Positions 1-7,189 of a stretch of 21,864 nt of DNA are shown here, one piece after another. Origin of the DNA: Chara braunii (Eukaryota > Streptophyta > Charophyceae > Charales > Characeae); the NCBI GenBank assembly GCA_003427395.1, contig BFEA01000662.1:224929-246792 (forward strand), in the 5' to 3' direction. Under the pieces are notes generated by a model. It saw only the letters and a program-made list of their open reading frames with translations, did no database searches and was not told where the DNA came from. Made by a program: the position numbers and the translations under genes. How positions within the stretch are numbered: the first letter of the stretch is position 1; each line of letters opens with the position of its first letter.

Positions 1-34
<34 letters not shown>
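1..34. repeat. (TC)n microsatellite at window start
   Basis: Pure TC dinucleotide tract at the extreme left end. A long CT tract also ends the window, so both boundaries lie in the same microsatellite type. This suggests an assembly contig broken at low-complexity sequence. No function is implied. Confidence 0.97.
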
Positions 35-36
<2 letters not shown>

Positions 37-424
37 GCCAACAGTTTGGCAGTTAAAGGGAGTACACACTCTGCTGACAGTGTTCCCTGTTCTGTAGGAG
101 CGGTAAGGTCACAACTTTCAAGTTGCAATCCATTATGCAGAGGAGAGTGGCATCAGCACATGAGAAATCATCGATCTGGTTGACAGGCCGAATCATAGTG
201 CCATTACTCCGTCATTCCCAGCGTCTGGAAGCCCAGACAAAAGCCATGTAGTGGCCAGGCATATACACAATGCAGGCACGAACGTGAGGCTGACAGTCAA
301 TGCTCCCACCATCAGGAGAGCACATGCTGATGCATCTGAAGCTGGCGGTTTGCCATTGCAAGTTGTTGGATGCCAAGGGTTAGTTCTACAGTGTAGTTAT
401 TGGCCTTTGGGAAGTAACTCAGTG
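35..424. other. unassigned sequence, no recognisable gene
   Basis: About 390 bases of mixed-composition sequence. Only short ORFs are present, with no recognisable domain, and I see no terminal repeats or RNA fold. It is probably intergenic or an eroded repeat. Confidence 0.5.
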
Positions 425-624
425 CATGTGGCTGAATGGTACACCCAGCCAGGCACAAACTGTTAAATTGTTAATAAGTGGACCTAAGTTTGAATCTTCT
501 TTTCTTTTTTTTTGCCCCAACAAACACCAGTCAGTACGGCTACCAGGCATGGAATCAGATCTTGTAAAAGCAAAAAAAAAAGAAAAAAAAAAGGAAGAAG
601 AAGAAGAAGAAGAAGAAGAAGAAG
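425..624 (+). mobile_element. tRNA-derived SINE-like element with A/GAA tail
   Basis: The head resembles a Leu/Ser-type tRNA. A box-A-like GGCTGAATGGT lies at about 431-441 and a box-B-like GTTTGAATC at about 488-496; the spacing suits a tRNA with a variable arm. A body of roughly 70 bases follows, then an A-rich tract with G interruptions from about 571, running into (GAA)n to 624. That order (tRNA-like promoter, body, A/GAA tail) is typical of plant SINEs mobilised by LINE machinery. Glutamate- or lysine-rich ORFs across the tail are artefacts. No clean target-site duplication was found, so both boundaries are approximate. Confidence 0.5.
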
Positions 625-1374
625 CAATGTAATCTGGAGCTTTAGTATCGCGGAACAAATTACATTGGAGAGGCACATAGTAATCACGCCATCGCAGTCC
701 TTCTACTCCGTTCCTCTCAGACGGGTGATCGGGCCTTCTCCTGATGTTTATTTATACTCTAGTTTCCTGCTGAACTCATGCGGTGTGAATTCCATGTCCC
801 TAGTTCCCGCTCTTTCTACTGCAGGTCAGCGCCTAGTCCAAAAAATAACAAAAAAAATTCCGTCCCTAGACTCTGCCAGCATCAGGTCTTGACAAAAAAA
901 CGTGATGCAGTTACCCTCCTGGGGCTCGGTATGTATCATTTGTCGTGCTTCATAGCGGGTTGGGGCTTTATAAAAACTTACCGGAATTTCCGGAAAAGAA
1001 CAAGTCCCAAAACCGTGACGGCATACATTTCCACAAAAAAAACTCTTTTGCGGTGCGGCTACTCGTTCGGGGATGGGGCAACATCAGCTATTTTGTCCAT
1101 TCGAGTCAGTGCCTATTGGTTCTGGCTACTTGAGACGATATTTGAGTCGACGCTCAGGCGTGGCGACCGTACTTGAATGTGATTTCTTCCTCGATCTGCA
1201 AGATTGCTGCTGCGCTTTCAAGATCTGGCGACTGGTCCAGAACCTCCAGATATCGTCCTCCTGTACCTGATCCCGTATAACTCTTCCAGGTTCATGCACA
1301 GCTCAGGCCATAATTTACCTGGGGCCAGTCAGTTTGATCATGATATCTCGACGCTGCCGCCCATTCCAAAAATA
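625..1374. other. unassigned sequence, no recognisable gene
   Basis: About 750 bases with several short, overlapping plus-strand ORFs in different frames and none with recognisable motifs. Short A-runs occur near 840-860, 893-900 and 1035. CCGGAATTTCCGG, a small palindrome, lies near 981. The sequence may be an eroded retroposon, but I cannot support a named feature. Confidence 0.4.
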
Positions 1375-1690
1375 GACAAAGAAGAAGAAGAAGAAAAGAA
1401 AGTTTGCCTTGAAGTCTGGGCCTTGAAATGATTTCCAAAAAAAATTTACCTGCTGGATCATCTCCATGATCAAACTGATACTTTCCGACAACTCCTCTCC
1501 CCCCCCCACCCCTCCCTCCAAAACTGATAACTTTGAAGTGTTCTGACCGATCAAAATTGAGTATTTACATGTGTCTGATATCTCAAGCTGGCATGCAATT
1601 ACCATGAAATTAGATTATTAGACACAGCAGCTGTAGCTGCTGTACACATCAAGATTTTCAAAGGTATGCTCGCCGCATTGCTCGGTCATC
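1375..1690. other. low-complexity stretch (GAA, C-run), no gene
   Basis: Contains an imperfect (GAA)n tract near 1380-1400 and a C-rich run near 1499-1510. The short minus-strand ORF crossing them is low complexity with no domain. The A tract plus GAA could be an old SINE tail like those at 596-624 and 19968-20000, but no tRNA-like head is evident. Confidence 0.4.
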
Positions 1691-1775
1691 ATGAATGTAT
1701 CAGTGTATCTAGATTCGAAATTGCACCAAATGCACACCTATAATGACCGGGCGGTCTGTTCTTGTGAAGACGGTA
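1690..1775. mobile_element. degenerate MITE relic, GAAGACGGTA family
   Basis: The right part, TATAATGACCGGGCGGTCTG through GTGAAGACGGTA (about 1739-1773), closely matches the right arm of the complete foldback at 6961-7069. The left part is diverged and no longer forms a good stem. It is therefore a one-sided relic of a MITE family whose better copies are at 6961-7069 and 17875-17990. No autonomous partner or transposase is visible. Confidence 0.55.
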
Positions 1776-1784
1776 GGCTTCATA

Positions 1785-1817
1785 TCTCTCTCTCTCTCTC
1801 TCTTTTTTTTTTTTTTC
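1785..1817. repeat. (CT)n followed by T-run
   Basis: A short CT dinucleotide tract runs directly into a poly(T) run. This may be the reversed A-rich tail of a minus-strand retroposon or a simple microsatellite. Confidence 0.8.
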
Positions 1818-1892
1818 CCCCTCACACTCTGAGAATAGATATTTGCATGATGGAGTCGCACAGCGTGCAACCATCACCCTTCTGCCTCTCTC

Positions 1893-1995
1893 TTTTTTTT
1901 TTCTTTTTTTTTTTTTTGGAAAACAACCAGTGTCTTTGCTAGGAGAGGTGGTACAAGCACTCCCTCCTAGCAAGACCTGCTGCCTTCTGCCTATC
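1893..1995 (-). mobile_element. minus-strand A-tailed retroposon, family 1 (partial)
   Basis: On the minus strand this has a poly(A) tail (plus-strand T runs 1893-1902 and 1904-1917). The tail is preceded by a hairpin with perfect 10-bp arms TTGCTAGGAG (1936-1945) and CTCCTAGCAA (1964-1973). The loop resembles the one in the copy at 6706-6854 (GGTGGTACRAGC). The expected upstream GCTCC/GGAGC hairpin is barely recognisable and the T-arm-like head is missing, so this is probably 5' truncated or eroded. Confidence 0.5.
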
Positions 1996-2000
1996 TCTGC

Positions 2001-2183
2001 TCAAGTAGTGATATGAAGCATCTGTGCGAAGTTCACAGCAGCAGGATTGCAGACCTTGTCCGGTAGAGCACCAAATCGTCCTCGGAGATTCTGGAAACCA
2101 CGTGGTGGGAGTCGGGACCAGTGGGGAGTGGGATCTTTCTCTGGAAGTACGGTAAAATTGAGGGTCTTAACCCTGATAGGCAT
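2001..2183 (-). CDS. short unrecognised ORF, 60 aa (doubtful)
   Basis: An uninterrupted minus-strand frame from an ATG at 2183, with mixed non-repetitive composition (for example NFTVLPEKDPTPHW, then GFQNLRGRFGALPDK). It ends at a TGA next to 2001. Its first codons lie inside the first unit of the 25-bp tandem repeat. I recognise no family. It could be an exon fragment or a chance ORF, and no splice evidence is available. Confidence 0.12.
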   Translation of the reverse strand: MPIRVKTLNFTVLPEKDPTPHWSRLPPRGFQNLRGRFGALPDKVCNPAAVNFAQMLHITT

Positions 2184-2282
2184 TGAGGGTCTTAACCCTG
2201 ATAGGCATTGAGTATCTTAACCCTGATAGGCATTTAGGGTCTTAACCCTGATAGGCATTGAGGGTCTTAACCCTGATAGGCA
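2158..2282. repeat. 25-bp tandem repeat, 5 units, with internal dyad
   Basis: Five head-to-tail 25-base units begin at 2158, 2183, 2208, 2233 and 2258. Units 1, 2 and 5 are identical; unit 3 changes GAGGG to GAGTA and unit 4 changes TTGA to TTTA. Each unit contains AGGGTCTTAACCCT, an inverted repeat (AGGGT/ACCCT around CTTA), which is altered in unit 3 only. The array ends abruptly at TCGCAATCG. There are no spacers, so it is not a CRISPR; it is a minisatellite. Confidence 0.95.
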
Positions 2283-2781
2283 TCGCAATCGAGCCACGAA
2301 TGGGGTAGCCCCATAGCACCAAATAATTTATTACTAGTTATTGACTTATTAAGTTATTATACTCATTGTCACAGTCACACTCCACTTCCAATCCTGCATC
2401 ACAGGCATGGCCCTCACTACCACAGTCATGTTCTATTTCTCGGAAAAAGAAAGGGTGATACTACCTGTGGAGTTTCATCCAGAAGTCACCTTCCTTTTCT
2501 GAAAACAAAAGTTAGTTGTAGAATTTTTTTTGTTTATTTTACTATTTTGACAAGGTAGTTATGAAAAGAGAGCACTGTGACAAGTTTTTCCAAAAAATTG
2601 TACACGCAACGTCCTTGTTGGGTGCTTTGACATTTTTCTCTCGTGTGGTTCCCCAATCTGTAAGATATTCACATCATCTTGTTGTTCTTCTAAATTTTTA
2701 ATTTTCCATTCCATGAGTGCGAAATTGCGAGTTGAGTAAGACATTCAGGTGATGTTCCAGACCTAAAAGTCAATCATGTGA
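2283..2781. other. unassigned A/T-rich sequence
   Basis: Non-coding-looking sequence with an A/T-rich section around 2318-2365 and T-runs near 2523-2545. No ORF with recognisable motifs, tRNA-like fold or terminal repeat was found. Confidence 0.45.
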
Positions 2782-2876
2782 TTTTATTTATTTATTTTTT
2801 TATTTTTTTTTTGGGACAAAGCTCCAATCTATTCGTGTGGGAGCAGCACGTGCTGGGAATTGGGCCCAGCATCCCA
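2782..2876 (-). mobile_element. A-tailed retroposon, family 1, minus strand
   Basis: Read on the minus strand it starts with a T-arm-like hairpin (2851-2876; stem GCTGGG/CCCAGC, loop CCCAATT-like). A second hairpin with GCTCC and GGAGC arms around a CACGAATAGATT loop follows. The tail is an A-rich run (plus-strand T-rich 2782-2812, with TTTA interruptions). The third, variable hairpin found in other copies is absent. The same architecture occurs at 6706, 9639, 15473 and 19292. It is non-coding and was presumably mobilised by a LINE. Confidence 0.6.
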
Positions 2877-2879
2877 TCC

Positions 2880-2902
2880 TTCACTCACTCACTCACTCGC
2901 TC
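2880..2902. repeat. (TCAC)n microsatellite
   Basis: Tandem CACT/TCAC tetranucleotides adjoin the head of the minus-strand retroposon at 2782-2876. Confidence 0.85.
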
Positions 2903-3275
2903 GTGTGATGTTGCAGATATTTATCCTCGGATGTTTCCGAGCGTGGACCGACGTCATCATTGACGCATGAGCTCCCACTAAAGACGGGTGCAGGGGCAGG
3001 GATCCGGAGATCGCTGCGACACCAAGTTCGATTGCTGTTGAGAGCGGAGGAAGTTGTGTAGATGTTATGAACTTGGTTGTCTGACAATTTGTTTGCCACT
3101 CACACGCAGAAGAACTCACACACACCCATACATGCATGAGACACAGGGGAGGAGGAGACAGAGTCCAACTGCACACAGACCAGAGATAAGCAGCGGAATA
3201 GCAACCATGCACAGAAGGGGAGAATACACACAGTGTTTCTCTCTCTCTGACACACTCCCAACAACCAATCACAAT
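2903..3275. other. unassigned sequence
   Basis: Mixed sequence with a short (CA)-rich stretch near 3114-3130 and a CT-rich stretch near 3237-3250. Overlapping ORFs exist on both strands but none has a recognisable domain. Confidence 0.4.
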
Positions 3276-3482
3276 ATGACACTGCGAAGATCACAATTGG
3301 AATATGACACAGATGATGAGCCAACTCAACTCAATTGTCCCCAATTATCATCACAGAGTTCAACCCAATGTCTCGCCACCCCAGTACCACACACTCCACT
3401 CACTACTCCACTCTCAGAGTCTAGCGCTGCACTAAAACAGCCTCCCAGAGGCCAGCGCCAAACACCCAGATGTAGATCATGA
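3276..3482 (+). CDS. short Ser/Thr/Pro-rich ORF (possible N-terminal exon fragment)
   Basis: From the ATG at 3276 the frame encodes 68 residues: an acidic segment (YDTDDEPTQ), then a stretch rich in S, T, P and Q, then a basic end (GQRQTPRCRS). The composition resembles the disordered N-terminus of many plant transposon-encoded or regulatory proteins. No domain is present and the following sequence does not continue the frame. A longer frame upstream (from 3054) is of the same quality. It may be an eroded coding fragment or chance. Confidence 0.2.
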   Translation: MTLRRSQLEYDTDDEPTQLNCPQLSSQSSTQCLATPVPHTPLTTPLSESSAALKQPPRGQRQTPRCRS

Positions 3483-4200
3483 ACAGCGAGGTAGTCTCCA
3501 GTGCCGATGAGTCTCTCTGACGATGAAGAAGGCAGGTATGGCTGCCTGGCTGCTACCGCAGCAGCAGTACCCACATGTACCCAGTGAAGAGCCTCAATAT
3601 AGTCCTGCCAACGCAGATATCCCCCAGGGGGTAGATGCGCTGAGCACAGCCCCAGCTATGGCTGTCTCAGGTAGGCCGGCTATGGCTGCCTCACGCAGCT
3701 GAAGTCTCAGGTGCCGCTGTAGACTTTCAGCGCTGCAAAACTTGGTTGGCCACGGATGCTGCAACGCGAAAAAATGAATTGCCAAAAGTCCCAAACTATT
3801 TTTCCTACCGGATTTATAGACTTCCTACTCTAGCCTAGACCTAGACCGGACTGACTGACTGACCGGTACCGTTGCTGTTTCGGCCTCTCGGCCTCTACCG
3901 TACCCGGCTATAGGCTATAGGACCGTATAGCAGTATAGGCCACTTAGGGCCTGTCTGTCCTACGGGTAGCCCGGGCCTGCTGTAGGCAGTTAGGGTAGCT
4001 GTAGAAATTCGGGTTAGTACCGGGCCTGTATTTTCCCGGAATTCCAGATCTGTCCCTCACGAATTTCCTCACAGGCAGGTCTCTCGGTTAGCCCTCAGCC
4101 AAACAAAATTATAAAACTAACCCTACGGTTAGTGTACAGCCTCACAGTAAATCTCGGCAGTAGAAATCAGCAAGTCATTGCAGAGAAGGTGAGGAGCAGG
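3483..4200. other. unassigned sequence with short inverted motifs
   Basis: No gene is recognised. CTATGGCTGYCTCA occurs twice near 3655-3692. From about 3825 to 4140 the sequence is rich in CTA, TAGG and CCTA words and small palindromes (GGCTATAGGCTATAGG near 3906, CCCGGG near 3970). TTAGGG and AACCCTA words near 3944, 3990 and 4118 resemble plant telo-box hexamers. Telo-boxes occur in plant promoters, but no gene follows, so a promoter call is not supported. Confidence 0.35.
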
Positions 4201-5140
4201 GGTGGTGCCAACGAAACGGTACCCCTTGTGCCTAGGTCAAGACCTGAACAGCTATCGAGCGCCATCTGTGGGGCATAGAAGATCTGTGAGGTTCGTTAGA
4301 GTGGCTGAGCTAACCAGAGCCCGAGGTGGCTGCAAATGTGGGGTGAAAGAGGGGTGGGTAGAGAAAGGCAGTCCGCAGCGGTGCAGAGCACATCGCAGGT
4401 GAACAGGGGACGGAAACAGCGAAGAAACATTTTCTAAGGCAGTTGAGACGCCGGCAACAAAATAGCAGGGAGAAATGGCTGTAGAAGGAACAGACGTAAA
4501 GGGTGCATTACCGGTAGCTGGGGATGCAGAACATAGTGATGAGAATAAATTTAATAAAATCAAGGTAAGGGGGACTCGGAGAAGGGGTAAAGCAGTATAA
4601 CGGCGAAGACAATGTCAGCAGGAACAGGGTCATCGCCGGTTAGGATGGTAGAGGCAGGGCAGATGAGGCCGACAGAAGGGGTAGAAAGGGTTAAGCAGGC
4701 AGAGGGAGCACACTAGCACACTGGATAAACGAAGCAGTGGAGGTGAATGGGATCTAGGAGCTTGGAATGACGTCTGGGGTGGCATCAGGAAGAGACGGGA
4801 AGTCCAGTATCAACAGGCCATAAGGGTAAGCGCAATTCAGGAGCTCAGCCTGGGCATGCAGTACAGCAGTCAGGAGTGCTGGTGACGTGGAAGCAACTGG
4901 TAGCGATGACGATTGAACGGGGAAATTTGTAGAGTAAGCGAGGGGCACTGCAGATGCAGTTGTCGTTCGAGGGATTGATTGAGCTGCGGAAGTTACAGAG
5001 CCTCGTTCTATTTCATAACATTCAACAGTCGCTGAGGCTTTACAGTCATACTTAGACTTCCTTCCCTGCTGATTGACTGCACCGACGCATTCGTTCAAGT
5101 TTATTTTTGATCGGATACTCGGAGGGTTCAGCAAATAGCC
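4201..5140. other. unassigned sequence with a Ser/Thr/Pro-rich minus-strand frame
   Basis: G/A-rich on the plus strand. The minus strand has S/T/P/A-rich frames, chiefly 4754-5275 and 4252-4563, interrupted by stops between them. The first half of the longer frame is merely translated GATAAGGCATCC repeat. The remainder has no recognisable domain. This could be an eroded coding region or a chance product of purine bias; I do not call a gene. Confidence 0.3.
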
Positions 5141-5275
5141 AGATTTGTGCCCCCGATAAGGCATCCACCAAGGATATGAAGCACCCCAGATAAGGCATCC
5201 GACCCAGATTCGAGTCCCAGTTAAAAAAAAAAAGAGTCCCAGATAAGGCATCCAGACCCCAGATAAGCACCCCAA
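5141..5275. repeat. degenerate CCCAGATAAGGCATCC repeat block, left copy
   Basis: Repeated words CCCCGATAAGGCATCC, CCCCAGATAAGGCATCC, CCCAGATAAGGCATCC and CCCCAGATAAGCACCCC lie head to tail between about 5151 and 5272. A second block with the same word is at 6276-6372, in the same orientation. The unit is about 30 bases when complete. An A-run with flanking duplication (5212-5242) interrupts this block. Confidence 0.75.
5212..5242 (+). mobile_element. minimal poly(A) insertion with 9-bp target duplication
   Basis: The sequence is GAGTCCCAG (5212-5220), then TT plus eleven A (5221-5233), then GAGTCCCAG again (5234-5242). A poly(A) run bounded by a 9-bp direct repeat is what a severely 5'-truncated LINE- or SINE-type retroposition leaves. 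It sits inside the GATAAGGCATCC array. Replication slippage is the alternative. Confidence 0.5.
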
Positions 5276-5280
5276 ATATG

Positions 5281-5764
5281 ACTCGTATTAGTTCGAAAGA
5301 ACAGAAGATGGCCTTTATTGTTGGAACAATGCACATGATTAACGCGAATACATCGGATCCTGCAACTCGAATAACGAGCATTATGCCGTTTCACAGAGAA
5401 CTGAAAGCACTCAATTTTCCTAGCTTCTGTTTGTCGAAGCAGCGAGAAGGGTAGCAGGGAGGGTGGGTGGGGAGATATGGGCCAAGCTCAGTCTTCATCT
5501 CGCAGGACTGTACAAGGTACGTTACAGAAGAACAGCGGCCGGGAACACTAGAACGTGTGAGCCTTACTTTGAAGCACCGAGGATCGTCGTGCACACTGAC
5601 TATATCGCAGTCAGTGCGTCTCCAGGAGAAGAAAAACGACAAAAAAGATGACATCCAGATTGCAGCAAGTACGTGCGGACCGAACTACTGAACCGACGCG
5701 GTGAATATTCGAGCGCTAGGAATCGGATTCGCCCGACTTTCTACTTTTTTTTTTTTCACTACAG
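5281..5764. other. unassigned sequence between repeat blocks
   Basis: Overlapping short ORFs occur on both strands and none is recognisable. A poly(T) run is present near 5746-5756. No RNA gene or terminal repeat was identified. Confidence 0.4.
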
Positions 5765-5962
5765 CACTAGTACTTCTGACAGTGTTGGGAAAATAGGGAA
5801 AGCTTGCAGTTTTCCCAAACTCCTAAAAAATTGGGGCCAGGGCCCGACAACAGCCCCCATTGATAAATCTCATCGGGCGGAAGTCGTTTCATTTTGGCCT
5901 CCTGAAAGATCGGAGGCCCACCCGAGGCCTCCCTATTTTCCCAACTGGCGGAGGTACTAGTG
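5765..5962. mobile_element. MITE-like foldback with CACTAGTAC termini
   Basis: The left end CACTAGTACTTCTGACAG then TTGGGAAAATAGGGA (5765-5799) is mirrored by the right end (about 5930-5962), whose reverse complement reads CACTAGTACCTCCGCCAG then TTGGGAAAATAGGGA. This gives inverted arms of about 33 bases with a 2-base indel. Termini starting CACTA suggest a non-autonomous CACTA (CMC/EnSpm) element. The flanking trinucleotides (CAG and GTT) do not match, so the expected 3-bp duplication is not seen. The interior is non-coding with a GGCCTCC/GGAGGCC hairpin. Confidence 0.6.
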
Positions 5963-6275
5963 GTTCAAGCCACGGGGCATGCAAGGACTACCGTAGCAGA
6001 TCTGATCTATCTCTGCCATCAGGCCATCAGGCGGAAGTGGTTATGGCGTGAAGATAGCACGACACGTTTTTTCTGCGTAGGAACTCAGACGACCAGGCGT
6101 ATTTTGAGGCTATCAAGAGTATTTAAGGAACAGTCGAGGGATTGCTCGACACTCAGTCTGAGCGGAATGGAGTGGAAGGACTGATAGGGCGTAGTGTTCA
6201 CGCTCTTCCATACAATGTTATTTATTCCATAATACTAATGCTCTGAATTACATTGCTATTACTCTCTCTCTCACC
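5963..6275. other. unassigned sequence
   Basis: No recognisable gene. GGCGGAAGTGGTT near 6032-6044 echoes GGCGGAAGTCGTT near 5876-5888 inside the foldback, suggesting a local duplication. A short CT run is at 6262-6272. Confidence 0.35.
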
Positions 6276-6372
6276 CCAAATAAGCGGCCCAGGTAAGGCA
6301 TCTACCCCAGATAAGCGCCCCCGACAAGGCATCCACCGCAGATAAGTGTCCCCAGATGAGGCATCCGTGCCT
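6276..6372. repeat. degenerate CCCAGATAAGGCATCC repeat block, right copy
   Basis: Successive degenerate units: CCCCAAATAAGCGGCCCAGG, TAAGGCATCTACCCCAG, ATAAGCGCCCCCGACAAGG, CATCCACCGCAGATAAGTG and TCCCCAGATGAGGCATCC. Orientation matches the block at 5141-5275. GATAAGCRCCCC alternates with GATAAGGCATCC. Confidence 0.7.
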
Positions 6373-6705
6373 CAGACAAACTACCACCATGCAATGTTAT
6401 ACCAAACCAATTGTTTTGGCAATGGGACGGAGGCGGGGCTTGGGAGGGTGCGCCATAGGCAGACTGGTCGGTGCGGAGGAATCAGTTGTGCAGTTTGCTG
6501 GAAGAGAAGGAGCGCAGGCATTCCGTTTTGGGGAAGTCGGGGAAAGAGGGGGCCACAACTTTGATGGAATTTTGAAGGTGGTGGTGTTAGCTACATCGCT
6601 TACTGATCATTTGTTTGGCAGTCACTTTTTTCTTGACATTGACAACACATCACGCGGTAGGAAAGTGAAGCCATACTCAAACAAGGACTCCCTTGACTGA
6701 ATCCG
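6373..6705. other. unassigned sequence
   Basis: A plus-strand frame of 114 codons crosses most of this interval, with a Gly/Arg-rich start and no recognisable domain. It begins inside the repeat block, so it is probably not a gene. I see no RNA or terminal-repeat signal. Confidence 0.35.
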
Positions 6706-6854
6706 TTTTTTTTTTTTTTTTTTTTGTCTGAAGAAACCAGACCCGACCTGCTAGAGGAGGTGGTACGAGCTCCCTCCTCTCTCAGGCTCTCTGCTGGATG
6801 CTCCTGTCTATTGGTGGGGAGCAACACCTGCTAGAAACCGGGTCCGGTGTCCCA
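6706..6854 (-). mobile_element. A-tailed retroposon, family 1, minus strand (near full length)
   Basis: On the minus strand the order is: a T-arm-like hairpin (6830-6854, CCGGACCCGGTTTCTAGC core); a second hairpin with GCTCC and GGAGC arms around CCCACCAATAGACA; a third hairpin with perfect 8-bp arms AGAGGAGG (6753-6760) and CCTCCTCT (6773-6780); and a 20-base poly(A) tail (plus T-run 6706-6725). This is one of the two best copies, the other being 15473-15622. It is non-coding. Confidence 0.7.
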
Positions 6855-6874
6855 TTCCAAACAGCAACCAAGCA

Positions 6875-6899
6875 GCTGGAAACTGGGTCCAGAGTCCCA
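6875..6899 (-). mobile_element. second T-arm-like head adjoining family 1 copy
   Basis: The minus strand reads TGGGACTCTGGACCCAGTTT then CCAGC. This is the same head hairpin as family 1 (stem CTGGA/TCCAG, loop CCCAGTT), lying 20 bases beyond the head of the preceding copy in the same orientation. It may be a truncated copy or a tandem duplication of the head. Confidence 0.5.
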
Positions 6900-6960
6900 T
6901 GATGGACCAACAAGAACTCAAAACTCATCTCAAATGTTGAGGCTGTTGCCCAGTGTCAAC

Positions 6961-7069
6961 TACCGTCTTCACCCAAATAGAACGCACGGTCATTGTAGCC
7001 GTATTTGGGGCAACTTCCAGACCAGATGCAGCTATAATGACGGGGCATTCTATTCGAGTGAAGACGGTA
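6961..7069. mobile_element. 109-bp MITE, TACCGTCTTC family, TA target site
   Basis: A near-complete foldback. The left arm starts TACCGTCTTCACCCAAATAG at 6961. The right arm ends at 7069 and its reverse complement starts TACCGTCTTCACTCGAATAG. The arms pair over almost 50 bases around a central CAACTTCCAGAC. The outermost TA on each side fits a TA target duplication, as in Tc1/mariner-type insertions, but superfamily assignment is an inference. Related copies are at 17875-17990 (complete) and 1690-1775 (relic). It lies just 3' of the LINE relic. Confidence 0.75.
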
Positions 7070-7189
7070 CTAGTGTACATCCCGGAGCCCCGAGGTGGAG
7101 ATAAGGGTGGAGTCCTTGGGGGCAACGGGGCCCTCACCTCATCTCCGCCTCCTCCTCTGTCCACCCTCTGATACATGTTCGCTGCCTAC

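Noticed and set aside
419-892. Glu- or Lys-rich ORFs around 560-630
   Set aside because: Produced by the A-rich and (GAA)n tail of a SINE-like element.
2158-2282. CRISPR-like array
   Set aside because: Units are head to tail with no unique spacers, and the setting is a eukaryotic genome.
3940-4125. Telomeric repeat or telo-box promoter
   Set aside because: TTAGGG and AACCCTA words are scattered, not tandem, and no gene follows.
4754-5275. 173-codon minus-strand ORF as a gene
   Set aside because: Its first third is translated GATAAGGCATCC repeat and poly(A); the rest is low-complexity S/T/P-rich without a domain.
5765-6275. LTR retrotransposon between the repeat blocks
   Set aside because: The blocks are degenerate tandem repeats, not identical terminal repeats, and there is no TG...CA end, primer-binding site or coding sequence between them.
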